Made by a program: the position numbers and the translations under genes
Notes under the pieces: model-generated
Told to the model about the DNA's origin: nothing
What the model saw: the letters and a program-made list of their open reading frames with translations, nothing else
Databases searched by the model: none
Shown here: positions 1-9,691 of the stretch, piece after piece
How positions within the stretch are numbered: position 1 is the first letter of the stretch
Layout: the number at the start of each line of letters is the position of its first letter
DNA from: Vicinamibacteraceae bacterium
GTDB lineage: Bacteria; Acidobacteriota; Vicinamibacteria; Marinacidobacterales; Marinacidobacteraceae
Direction of reading: 5' to 3'
Assembly (NCBI GenBank): GCA_012271265.1
Contig: JAAXGQ010000079.1
Coordinates: 1-48,740, forward strand
Length of the DNA stretch: 48,740 nucleotides

Positions 1-556
1 GGCGGGCATGGTCCGTGGGCCTCCCGGCCAACGGTACGGCGGTGCGGCGGCGCGGTCGGCACGCGACTGCCTGACGGACGGAGGGTGTGGCGCAGGCCGG
101 CGAGGACGCCGGCGCTCCATGGGGCCGGCCCTCTCACCGGGCACTCCTCGCATGGAGCGCCGGTGTCCTCACCGGCCACCGCCGCAGGCGGGCATGGTCC
201 GTGGGCCTCCCGGCCAACCGTACGGCGCTACGGCGGCGCGGTCGGCACGAGATTGCGTGAGGGGCCGACGGGCCGGCGCAGGCCGGCGAGGACGCCGGCG
301 CTCCATGGGGCCGGCGCTCCATGGGGCCGGCCCTCTCACCGGGCACTCCTCGCTTGGAGCGCCGGTGTCCTCACCGGCCGCCGCCGCAGGCGGACATGGT
401 CCGTGGGCCTCCCGGCCAACGGTCCGGCGGCGCGGCGGCGCGGCGGCGCGGTCGGCACGAGACTGCCTGAGGGACCGAAGGTGCGGCGCAGGCCGGCGAG
501 GACGCCGGCGCTCCATGGGGCCGGCGCTCTCACCGGGCATTCCTCGCATGGAGCCG
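1..556. repeat. Array of about three units of a large palindromic repeat
   Basis: Three tandem units begin near 1, 187 and 389 (periods about 186 and 202 bp). Each has a left arm reading GGCCGGCGAGGACGCCGGCG followed by CTCCATG, and a right arm CATGGAGCGCCGGTGTCCTC followed by ACCGGCC. The arms are near-perfect inverted complements, so each unit can fold into a long hairpin. The second unit carries an extra 16-bp duplication (CTCCATGGGGCCGGCG). The same arm sequence recurs in the array at 21013-21672 with different inter-arm and flanking DNA, so this is a dispersed family. The open frames crossing it are repeat-driven and are not called as genes. Seen directly; the function is unknown. Confidence 0.85.
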
Positions 557-565
557 GCGTTCCGG

Positions 566-799
566 TCAGCGAGCGCCTTCGGGCCGCTTCTTCGCGAGCA
601 CCCACCCCACGGCGAACAACAGCGCGCCCAGACCGGTGAAGGCGAGCATCCGCCGCTCGGCGTCCGCCCCGAAGAAGAGCACCGCGGCCCCGGTGACCAG
701 CAGCATCCCCACGAACTGGAGAGAACGGCCGAGGAAGTAGCGGATCCAGGCGAACGTCACCTCCGGGGCGAGCTCCTTCTGCTGCCCGGACCTCGCCAT
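566..799 (-). CDS. Small two-helix membrane protein (hypothetical)
   Basis: This 77-residue protein starts at the ATG at 799, 10 bases after the mutL stop codon, and is probably the last gene of the mutL transcript. It has a short charged N-terminus (MARSGQQKELAPEV), an amphipathic stretch around WIRYFLGRSLQF, and two hydrophobic segments (about residues 26-43 and 52-70). The C-terminus is basic (AKKRPEGAR), which suggests a cytoplasmic end in the inner membrane. I do not recognise a family. Length, composition and position make a real gene likely, but no function can be assigned. The repeat array begins directly downstream. Confidence 0.6.
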   Translation of the reverse strand: MARSGQQKELAPEVTFAWIRYFLGRSLQFVGMLLVTGAAVLFFGADAERRMLAFTGLGALLFAVGWVLAKKRPEGAR

Positions 800-809
800 C
801 GCGCGGCCA

Positions 810-2558
810 TTATCGCCGGCCGAACCGGCGCTCGATGTACGGAAGGTCCAGGCGGAACACCGTGGGCCGGCCGTGGGGACAGGTGGACGGATTGGCCGTC
901 TTCCAGAGAGCGGCAAGGATGGCGCGCATCCGGTCGTGAGAGAGCCGAACGCCACCCGTGACTGCTCCGTGGCAGGCGAGCCGCGCCATGATCCGGGCGC
1001 GCGCGTCGTGGGCCGCGTTGTCAGCGCATTCGCTTCCGTCCCCCGCGAGAGCCAGGGTCAGGACGTCGAGCCCCCGCCCCACTCCGAGCGCCTCGGGGAC
1101 GGCGCGTAGAAGCCACGATCCGTGGCCGAATTCCTCCAATTCGAAACCCGCCTCGACGAGCGGCTCGCGGACGGCTGCCAGGGTCGTTCGCTCCGCGGGG
1201 TTCAACTCGAGCGGAACCGGCTGGAGCAGCGGGGCGGTGCGCGGGCTCGTCGAACGCTCCATGAGCGCGTTGAAGAGGACGCGCTCCTCGGCGCCGTGCT
1301 GGTCCACGAGGAGCAGTTCACGCGGCTCTTCGGCGATGATGTAGGTCCGGTGAAATTGGCCCACGACCTCCGGAGGCGTGGCTCCGAAGTCGAAAAAGCG
1401 CGCCGCGGCGGCGGGGGTGTCGAACCCGACAGCGGAAGAGGATGCGACACGCGCCGGCACGGCTTCGAATCCAGGACGCGCGCCTCGGACTGAAGGCCGG
1501 TCCGCGGCCTCCGAAGGAATCCCGGGCGCCAAACCCCCCCGTCGCTGCGAGGGCGCGAGGTCCACGCGCCGGGGACTTCCGTCCAGCGCCGCGCGCACGC
1601 TGCGGAACACGGCATCCCAGATGGCGCCGGGTCTCGAGAACCGCACCTCGGCCTTGGCAGGGTGAACATTCACGTCCACGCTCTCCGGCGGGGCTTCGAG
1701 AAAGAGGTATCCCTTGGGCGTGCCGCGAAGGCTGGAAAGGCGGCGGTAGGCCTCCGCGACGGCCGAAAAGAGCCGCCGGTCGCGGATCGGGCGCCCATTG
1801 ACGAAGAGACGGAGTCCTGCGGCGGCGCCGCGCCGCGCCATCGGCGGGGAGAGAAAGGCGCGGACGAAGAGCGGCCCGACCCGTGCCTCGACCGGAATGG
1901 CGTCGGCGCTCCAGCGCGGCTCGAGTTGCGCGAGCCGCGCTTCGAGCCCATCCGCAGGATCGACTCCGAGGACGGACCGGCCGTCGTGCTGCAGCCGGAA
2001 CCGCACCGACGGCCAGGCGAGGGCGAGCCCGAAAACGACGCCGGTGACGTGGGAGGCCTCGGTGCGGTCCGTCCGAAGAAACTTGCGCCGCGCCGGGACG
2101 TTGAAGAAGAGGTCACGCACCTCCACGACGGTCCCGGGAGGCATGCCGGCGGGACGTTCCTCGAGCGCTTCCCCGCCGTCGACGGAAATCTCCCACCCCG
2201 CCTCGGCGTCGGCGGTACGGGTTCGCAGCCTGAAGCGCGAGACCGAGGCGATCGAGGGAACCGCCTCGCCGCGAAAGCCGAGCGAGCCCACCGAGACCAG
2301 ATCCGCCAAGGACTCGATCTTGCTCGTGGCGTGACGCTCGAGTGCCAGACGTGCGTCCTCCGGACTCATGCCGATCCCGTCGTCGCGCACACGGATCGAA
2401 CGTTTCCCCGCGCCCCGGATCCGGACGCTCACCGTGGACGCCCCGGCATCGAGGGCGTTCTCCACCAGTTCGCGGACCACGGCAGCCGGACGTTCCACCA
2501 CCTCTCCCGCGGCAATCTGGTTCCGCACCGCCGGCGGCAGCCGGCGAATCGAGCCCAT
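810..2558 (-). CDS. mutL: DNA mismatch repair protein MutL
   Basis: MutL is the ATP-dependent matchmaker of mismatch repair, linking MutS to downstream nicking and excision. The 582 residues are a normal length. The N-terminal GHKL ATPase is clear: QIAAGEVVERPAAVVRELVENALDAGA, then DDGIGM and the ATP-lid motif GFRGEA. The C-terminal domain has the endonuclease-type region VDQHGAEERVLF near residue 419, and ACHGAVTGG and CPHGRPT near the end. The metal-binding motif deviates from the usual DQHA-x2-E-x4-E: Ala is Gly and the last Glu position appears to be Asn. It starts at the ATG at 2558, 24 bases after glyS. Confidence 0.96.
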   Translation of the reverse strand: MGSIRRLPPAVRNQIAAGEVVERPAAVVRELVENALDAGASTVSVRIRGAGKRSIRVRDDGIGMSPEDARLALERHATSKIESLADLVSVGSLGFRGEAVPSIASVSRFRLRTRTADAEAGWEISVDGGEALEERPAGMPPGTVVEVRDLFFNVPARRKFLRTDRTEASHVTGVVFGLALAWPSVRFRLQHDGRSVLGVDPADGLEARLAQLEPRWSADAIPVEARVGPLFVRAFLSPPMARRGAAAGLRLFVNGRPIRDRRLFSAVAEAYRRLSSLRGTPKGYLFLEAPPESVDVNVHPAKAEVRFSRPGAIWDAVFRSVRAALDGSPRRVDLAPSQRRGGLAPGIPSEAADRPSVRGARPGFEAVPARVASSSAVGFDTPAAAARFFDFGATPPEVVGQFHRTYIIAEEPRELLLVDQHGAEERVLFNALMERSTSPRTAPLLQPVPLELNPAERTTLAAVREPLVEAGFELEEFGHGSWLLRAVPEALGVGRGLDVLTLALAGDGSECADNAAHDARARIMARLACHGAVTGGVRLSHDRMRAILAALWKTANPSTCPHGRPTVFRLDLPYIERRFGRR

Positions 2559-2582
2559 GTCCGAACGCTGGCAGCGGGCCTG

Positions 2583-4753
2583 TCAAACGCGGGGCTTCTT
2601 GCGCGCCGGATCCAGTTCCCGCAGGTCCCAGGCAGCAAGGAACAGGGAGTCGAGACGCGCCAGCAGGGCGAAGCGGTTTTCTCGAACCGCCGCGTCCTTC
2701 GCCATCACCAGGACATCGTCAAAGAACCGGTTCACCGGACTTCGGAGCGTGACCAGCACGGCCAGGCCCGCACCGTATTCCCCTCTCCGAAAGTGGCGGA
2801 GCGCATCCGCACCCATCGATCTGACGGCCTGGTGCAGCGCGATCTCTGCGTCTTCGGTGAAGAGTCCGGGGTCGGGGTCGGGCAACCCCTCCGAACCGGA
2901 AGGAAGGATGCGGTGGACCCGGGTGGCCGCGGTGGCGAGGGCGGCGAGGTCACCGGTGCGGCCGGCCTCGGCCAGCGCACGGATGCGGGCGCGGGAATCC
3001 GCCACCGGGCGGCGGGGCCCCTGCCCTTCGCTCGCGACAGCCCGCACCGCGTCGGGATCGGAGGGGAACTCGCGCCCGAAGATGTGGACGAGGCGCCCTT
3101 CGAGGAACGAGAGGATCCCGGACAGCACATCGTCGCGGGAACTTTCCGAAGCCACGGCGGTTGCCGAGTAGCCGGCCAGAGCCCGGCTCACGAGGGCCTC
3201 CGGCGACGGCCAGCCACCCGCAGCTCCGCTTCGCTCCGGCTCGTTCCCCAGGACCCGGATCAGCGAGAACGCGGCCCGACGGAGGCCGAAGGGGTCCCCG
3301 GCGCCGGTCCGCGCGCCGCCGAGCCCGGCCAGGAACAGCCCGGCCAGGGTGTCGGCGTTGTCGGCGAGGGACAGGGCAAGTCCCTCCGGGGACCGGGGGA
3401 GTTCGCCGGAAAGGCCGGCGGGCCGGTAGTGGTCGTAGACCGCCCGCCAGACCTCCTCCGGGGCTCCCTCTTCGCGCAGCAGGAGTCCTCCGACCACGCC
3501 CTGCAGGGACGCGAACTCGCCGACGAGTCCGGTGGTGAGGTCGCATTTGGCCAGGGAAGCGGCACGCCGCGAAGCGGCAGGATCGGCGCCGATTCCCGAA
3601 GCCGTCCACTCCGCGAGCGCCGCGAGTCGTTCCGTCTTGTCGCGGAAGCTCCCGAGCTTTTCGTGGAACCGCACCCCGGCGAGCCGGGAACGACGGGTGG
3701 CCAGGGGGGTCTTTCGGTCGTCGTCCCAGAAGAACTGCGCATCGCGCAGCCGGGCCAGAACGACCCGCTCGGCGCCGCGGCGGATCGCGCCTTTCGGATC
3801 GTCCGGCATGTTGGTCACCGCGATGAAACCCGGCGCGCCGGCAAGCGGCAGGTATTTCTGGTGCGACACGAGGACCGTGTGGCGGACCTCCTCGGGGAGC
3901 GTGAGGAAGGACTCCGGATAGCGTCCGAGCACCGTCCCCGGCCACTCGACCAGGTTGTGGAGGTGCTGCAGCCCGCGGGTGGGAGCCCGTTTCGCCCCAG
4001 CCTCCGCTTCGCGCGCGCAGACCGCCGCCTCGAGCCGGGTCGCGCGCTCGGCGGGACGGAGGAGGACAAAGCGGTCAGCGAGCCCAGCGCGCAACGCGGC
4101 GTAGGAACCGACCCGAAATGGCGCGCCCGGCTCGCCCCGGGCGGCACGGAAACGGTGGCCCCGACTCTGGTCGGAAGCCACCACCGGCGTCCCGGGCTCG
4201 ACGTCGATGCGGAACGGAACGACCTCCTCTCCGAAGAGCGCGACGATCCAGCGAATGGGCCGGGCAAACGGGAACGGCTCCCCTCCGATCGCGGCGTCCC
4301 AGTTCATGCCCTTCGGGAAGCGCAGCCCGCGGAGCGCCGCCTCGATCACCCCCGCAAGGATCTCCATGGCGGGCCGGCCCTCGATCCGGCGGCGCAGCGC
4401 CACGTAGTCGCCCCGGGGCGTCGGGGTGACCGTCAGCGCTTCGTCCAGGGTATCCGGGCCGATGCCGTGCTTCCGGGCGAAACCGGCGGCCGCCCGCGTC
4501 CACCCCTCCGGACCGCGTCCCACCCGCGCCGGCGGCCCGACGATGAGGTCCACCTGGTCCCGCTGCCGCTCGGCGACCCGGTCCGTGTGGGCGACGAGCC
4601 GCCGGGCGCCGCCTTCGGCCAGGACCGGCGAACTGTCGAGGCGCGCCCGGCGCAAGGCCTCGTCGAATCGGGCCGCAAGGGCGGGAAGGAGATTCGCGAT
4701 CCAGTCGGCGGGCAGCTCCTCGCAGCCGATTTCGACGACAAGTTCGCGAGGCT

Positions 4754-4757
<4 letters not shown>
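2583..4757 (-). CDS. glyS: Glycine--tRNA ligase beta subunit
   Basis: The beta subunit of the alpha2-beta2 bacterial glycyl-tRNA synthetase contributes tRNA recognition to the catalytic alpha chain. At 724 residues it has the usual size. It begins [15 protein letters not shown], typical of the family, and contains the conserved [15 protein letters not shown] region in the middle and an HD-like/anticodon-binding C-terminal part ([22 protein letters not shown]). The ATG at 4757 overlaps the glyQ stop by 4 bp (ATGA), so the two subunits are translationally coupled, which fits equimolar assembly. Confidence 0.97.
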
Positions 4758-5589
<832 letters not shown>

Positions 5590-5593
<4 letters not shown>

Positions 5594-6366
5594 TGGCGGC
5601 GGATCAGGTTCAGAACGCGGACCAGTCCCTCGCGACCGGGAATCTCCCGTCCCGCCGCAGCTCCGACCATGCCGCGATGAAGTCGGAAGAGCTCTTCGGC
5701 GGCCGTCCTGTCGGCAGGGGCCCGGGAGCGATCCTGCACCGCCGCCGGAGGCGAGGCCCATACGGCTGCAAGCAGTGCCAGAGCCTCGGACGACAGCGAA
5801 AGATCGCCCGGCCGCTCCCCGGGCGCGCAGTCCGGGCAGTACCAGCCGGGTCCGGAAGGACGAAAGGCAGCTCCGGTCTCGCAGAAACCGGCTCCACAGC
5901 CGCACCGCCCGGGACGCGGGTAGAGCCCGGAAAGGCGTAACAGCCAGGCCTCGAAGTAGGCCGCCACCAGCAGTGGGGAGCTGTGATCGCGGAGCGCCCC
6001 GAGACAGGCGCGGACGAGCCGGTAGAGCCGGGGACGGGCGTCCCGGCCCGGAGCGAATACGTCCACGAGGCCGAGGTGGTAGTGGAGGGTTGCCGCAGCG
6101 AGCGGATCCCGCATCAGCGGCAGCGCCGAAACCACGAGATCGCAGTGGCTGAGATTGACCCACTCCCTGGTTTCCCGCTCCCGCCACTCGAGCTGCACTT
6201 CGTTCCCGAGGTCCAGAGAAGAGCCGAAACGGGAGTTCGGGCGCCGCGCTCCGTGCGCCCACCCCTTGATCTTCCCTTCTTCCTCGCTGAAGAGGATGAC
6301 TCCCTTGGCGCTCTCGCTGAGTGGAAAGGAGCGAAGCACGAACGCGCGGGACTGCCGGGTGGGCAT
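5590..6366 (-). CDS. recO: DNA repair protein RecO
   Basis: RecO is a recombination mediator that loads RecA onto SSB-coated single-stranded DNA with RecR. The 258-residue chain starts at the ATG at 6366 ([20 protein letters not shown]), giving the expected N-terminal OB fold with [29 protein letters not shown] zinc-finger-like set of cysteines (CGCGAGF ... WYCPDC) follows near residues 150-185, then a helical C-terminus. It overlaps glyQ by 4 bp, so it is cotranscribed with the glycyl-tRNA synthetase genes, a common bacterial arrangement. Confidence 0.93.
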
Positions 6367-6391
6367 GGCAAGGCCGAAGGGGAAGGCGGGG

Positions 6392-7750
6392 TCAGAGCAA
6401 CGTGAGCGCCTGAACGCCGATGCCCAGGAACAGCAGGAAGCCAGCGACATCGGTCGCCGTGGTGACGAACACCGACGAGGCTAGCGCGGGGTCGACCTTG
6501 AGCCAGCGGAGGGTAAGCGGCATCAGGGTGCCGACGACGGCGGCCACGATCATCGTGCCGCACATGGCCAGGGCCAGCGCCAGGCCGATCCTCGGATCTC
6601 CCTTCCAGAGCCAGGCGAAAGCCGCGATGAGCAGACCGATCAGCAGCCCGTTGGCTGCTCCCACCGAGAGTTCCTTGAGGAGCGCCTTCCTGCTGTTCTT
6701 CCAGCTCAGCTCGCCGAGGGCGATGCCGCGCACCATGACCGTGAGCGTCTGGTTGCCGGCGTTGCCGCCAAGGAGCGGCACCATGGGCATGAACACCGCG
6801 AGGATGGCGAACCGGGCGATGGACGCCTCGAAGAGGCTCACCACCCAGCTCGCGAGGAACGCGGTGGCGAGGTTCAGGGTGAGCCAGGGAATCCGCATCC
6901 TGATGGATCGGGGAGCGGCGGTGAAGACGCTCTCCGCAGTCCCGAGACCGGCCATCCGATACATGTCCTCGGTGGCCTCCTCCTTGATGACGTCGATCAC
7001 GTCGTCAACGGTGACCACGCCGACCAGCTTGCCCTGGTGGCTTACGACCGGGACAGCGAGGATGTTGTAGCTGGCGACGAGCTGGGCCACCTCCTCCTGG
7101 TCCATGTCGGTCCGCACCCGGAGGACATCGGTCACCATGACCTCGGAGACGGCGACGTCGGGCCGCCGCTGGAGAAGCTGGCGGAGGGAGAGCACCCCGA
7201 CCAGCGTTTCGTGCCGGTCCACGACGTAGAGGTAGAAGACCATCTCGACGTCGGGTGAGGCCTGCAGCAGGCGGATCGCCTCACCGATGGTGGTGTCCTC
7301 CGTGATGGAGAACACCTTCGGGTTCATGATCCGCCCGGCGGTCTGTTCCGGATACTGGAGCAGGTCCTCGACGTCCGAGGCTTCGCGCGCCCGCATCCCC
7401 CGGAGCACCTGCTCCCGGATCTCTTCGGGGAGCGCGCTCAGGAAGCCCGCCGCATCGTCGGGATCGAGTTCCTGCAGCAGCGAGGAGATCGCGCCGGGCT
7501 CCAGTCGCTCGAGCAACGTGCCCGCGCGCTCGACACCCATCTCTCCCACCGCGGCGGCGGCGAGCGCGAGATCGCGCTGGTAGACGACCCGGAAGGTCTT
7601 CAGCCGATAGGCCCCAGGCAGGTCCACGAGGACCTGCGCGACGTCAGCGGGATGAAGCTTGGAGAGGATGCGGTGGGCGCTCGCCGCAGCACCCCGGGAG
7701 ACCAGTTTGCGCACCGTCTCCGCGAGGAGCGGAGTCTTGGTGAGCGGCAT
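6392..7750 (-). CDS. mgtE: MgtE-family magnesium transporter
   Basis: This inner-membrane Mg2+ channel/transporter has 452 residues in the standard order: an N-terminal superhelical domain with repeated LHPADVAQVLVDLP and ELDPDDAAGFLSALP motifs (about residues 1-130), a tandem CBS domain (about 130-260, with EVMVTDVLRVRTD and LVGVVTVDDVIDVI), a linking helix and five membrane segments. The pore signature PLLGGNAGNQTLTVMVRGIA is intact. In this family the N and CBS domains sense cytosolic Mg2+ and gate the pore. It sits 25 bases upstream of recO; 168 bases without a recognisable gene separate it from holA. Confidence 0.95.
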   Translation of the reverse strand: MPLTKTPLLAETVRKLVSRGAAASAHRILSKLHPADVAQVLVDLPGAYRLKTFRVVYQRDLALAAAAVGEMGVERAGTLLERLEPGAISSLLQELDPDDAAGFLSALPEEIREQVLRGMRAREASDVEDLLQYPEQTAGRIMNPKVFSITEDTTIGEAIRLLQASPDVEMVFYLYVVDRHETLVGVLSLRQLLQRRPDVAVSEVMVTDVLRVRTDMDQEEVAQLVASYNILAVPVVSHQGKLVGVVTVDDVIDVIKEEATEDMYRMAGLGTAESVFTAAPRSIRMRIPWLTLNLATAFLASWVVSLFEASIARFAILAVFMPMVPLLGGNAGNQTLTVMVRGIALGELSWKNSRKALLKELSVGAANGLLIGLLIAAFAWLWKGDPRIGLALALAMCGTMIVAAVVGTLMPLTLRWLKVDPALASSVFVTTATDVAGFLLFLGIGVQALTLL

Positions 7751-7918
7751 GAGGTCTGGGGGACGGAATCAGCGGCGCGCAACCGGGGCGCATCGCGACG
7801 GCTGAGGGCCCGGGTTCCGGAGGCTGGGCGGCGCCATCGAGCTGCTGCATCAGCTGGAATTTACCACGCGGCGCCCCCCCTAACCTACGGGAAAACAGGG
7901 ACTTGGCTACGGCATGGA

Positions 7919-9082
7919 TCAGCGGCTCGACGACTTCCCGGCCGGCGCCGTGAGGCGCAGCGCAAGGGCGGCGAGAGCATTCCGGGCGGCGACGCCGCCC
8001 ATCTTCAACCGCATGTCGATCGTGGCGATCTCGCCCAGGATGCGCCGGTGTTCGGCAGCCGAGAACCGTCGCGCGGCGCCGGCCAGTCTCCCCGCCATCC
8101 AGGCCGGCACTCCGGGCGCCGACGTCGGAGCCTCGCCCCGGCGCACGACGTCCTCGACGACCTGGAGCTGCAGAGCAAGCTGATAGACGAGGGCCAGCAG
8201 GGCCTGTGGGGACTCGCCCTCCTCGAGCAGCCGGTCGAGCGCGAGGAGCGCGTCCGAAGTCCGCCCGTCCCGAACCGCATCGGTGAAACGAAACCGGTTC
8301 CGGACCGTCCCCCCGCCGATCACGGTCTCGAGTTCCGCAAACGTCACCGCCGCCTCCGACTCGTCCCGGTAGGCAAGAAGCTTGCCGATTTCATTGACCT
8401 GGCGACGGAGGTCCCGCCCGAACCGCTCGGCAAGCAGCTCGGCGCCGCGTTCGGGCAGCGCGACGCCGCGTTCGCGGGCCGCGTTCCGGATCCATGCCGG
8501 CATGGCTCGTTCGGGCGGTGGGTCGGCGTCGAGAACAAGCCCGGTCCCGGCCGCGACCCTCGATCCGATCGCCGCTTCCAGGCCCGGCAGACGCGCTGCC
8601 ACGGTCCTCTTCCGCTTCGCCTTCGAGGCTTTCGGGGCGGGCGTGCCCTTCCAGGATTTCAGGCTCCGGTTCGGCGACTTCTCCCACTCGACGACAAGCG
8701 TCAGCCGTCCCGGAGGCCGCGCGATGAGATCCGGGAGGAGCCCCGCCAGGTCCGGGGCGCCGGCGGGCGGTTGCGTCACCCGGAGGCCGTCGTGAATCAC
8801 CAGTACCGGGGCCCCGCCGAAGGAAAGGGTCTCGGCTGCGTTCCGCAGCTGGCCGCCGGTCGCCGCCTGACCGTTGAAGCGGCGGAGCCGGTGGGGGTCG
8901 GGACGTTCGCCGAGGTGGTGAGCGGCGATCCGCTGGATGGACTCCCGCCGCAGCCACCCGCTGTCTCCGCCCACGATGTAGAGGCCACCGTCGGCCGCCG
9001 GGAGAAACCGCTTCCGAGCCTCGGCCGCCGGAACGGGCCGGAGCGCGCGGAAGGTCGTCGCGAACCCCGCCCTGGCTGCCAT
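7919..9082 (-). CDS. holA: DNA polymerase III subunit delta
   Basis: The delta subunit is the clamp-loader wrench that opens the beta sliding clamp. The 387-residue protein has the HolA layout: N-terminal GLYIVGGDSGWLRRESIQRI, a central PVLVIHDGLRVTQPPAG stretch, WIRNAARERGVALPERGAELLAERFGRDLRRQVNEIGKL for the lid region, and a helical C-terminal collar domain (LLALVYQLALQLQVVEDV). Sequence conservation in this family is low, so the call rests on overall architecture and on its place directly after lptE, the order seen in many genomes (leuS-lptE-holA). Confidence 0.9.
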   Translation of the reverse strand: MAARAGFATTFRALRPVPAAEARKRFLPAADGGLYIVGGDSGWLRRESIQRIAAHHLGERPDPHRLRRFNGQAATGGQLRNAAETLSFGGAPVLVIHDGLRVTQPPAGAPDLAGLLPDLIARPPGRLTLVVEWEKSPNRSLKSWKGTPAPKASKAKRKRTVAARLPGLEAAIGSRVAAGTGLVLDADPPPERAMPAWIRNAARERGVALPERGAELLAERFGRDLRRQVNEIGKLLAYRDESEAAVTFAELETVIGGGTVRNRFRFTDAVRDGRTSDALLALDRLLEEGESPQALLALVYQLALQLQVVEDVVRRGEAPTSAPGVPAWMAGRLAGAARRFSAAEHRRILGEIATIDMRLKMGGVAARNALAALALRLTAPAGKSSSR

Positions 9083-9123
9083 GCGACCGCTCCTCGAGAC
9101 GCCCCCCGAAGACCGCCGAGCCC

Positions 9124-9678
9124 TCAGAACCCCTCGAGAATCGCGGCGAGCAGGGAGTCGGCGAACGCGCTCGCGATCCGCTGGAAGGCCGTACCTTCGC
9201 GATCGAAGGCAGCGTCCGGGTCGTCTCCGATGTCGAACTCGTCGCGCAGCGTGAACGCGTCGGCCTCGTAGAGCATCTCTTCGTTCACGACGTCCTCGAA
9301 TTCCACCGTGGCTCGCACGATGATCAGGTAGGTCGAGGCCGACCCGGTCGCCGGATCGAGCTGCGCCGGGGAGAAGTCCACGCTCAGGATCGTGCCCCGC
9401 ATCACCGCGTGGGCGCCTGCTTCGACTTCCTGGACCTCGTAGCGGCCGCGGCGGTTGAGGCCCTCGATGATCTCCTCGGTCATCGCCTCCTCGACTTCGG
9501 GAAACGCGGTCTCGTTCTCGAACGGGAGCACCGCGACGACCTCCACGTGCCCAGGCAACCCGCTGCCCAGCCCGGAAAGTCGGTAGCCGCAGGCCGACAC
9601 GACGCCGCCGAGGGCGAGCGCAACGAGCGCAGCGCGCAGCAGCAGGGTGCGATGGGGCAGCGAATCGGAGACTCTCAT
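9124..9678 (-). CDS. lptE: LPS-assembly lipoprotein LptE
   Basis: LptE plugs the LptD barrel and helps insert lipopolysaccharide into the outer leaflet. The 184-residue protein has a signal peptide ending in a lipobox-like VSAC, with the Cys near residue 30, followed at once by GYRLSG, the family hallmark. Further motifs are VLPFENETAFPEVEEAMTEE and a C-terminal helix (AFADSLLAAILEGF). It lies 13 bases after leuS and 41 bases before holA, the conserved leuS-lptE-holA order. Its presence is good evidence for an LPS-bearing outer membrane. Confidence 0.9.
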   Translation of the reverse strand: MRVSDSLPHRTLLLRAALVALALGGVVSACGYRLSGLGSGLPGHVEVVAVLPFENETAFPEVEEAMTEEIIEGLNRRGRYEVQEVEAGAHAVMRGTILSVDFSPAQLDPATGSASTYLIIVRATVEFEDVVNEEMLYEADAFTLRDEFDIGDDPDAAFDREGTAFQRIASAFADSLLAAILEGF

Positions 9679-9691
9679 CGCCGCGGAGCCT

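Noticed and set aside
1-556. CRISPR array
   Set aside because: Units are 186-202 bp long palindromes with similar, not unique, intervening DNA, and no cas genes are present.
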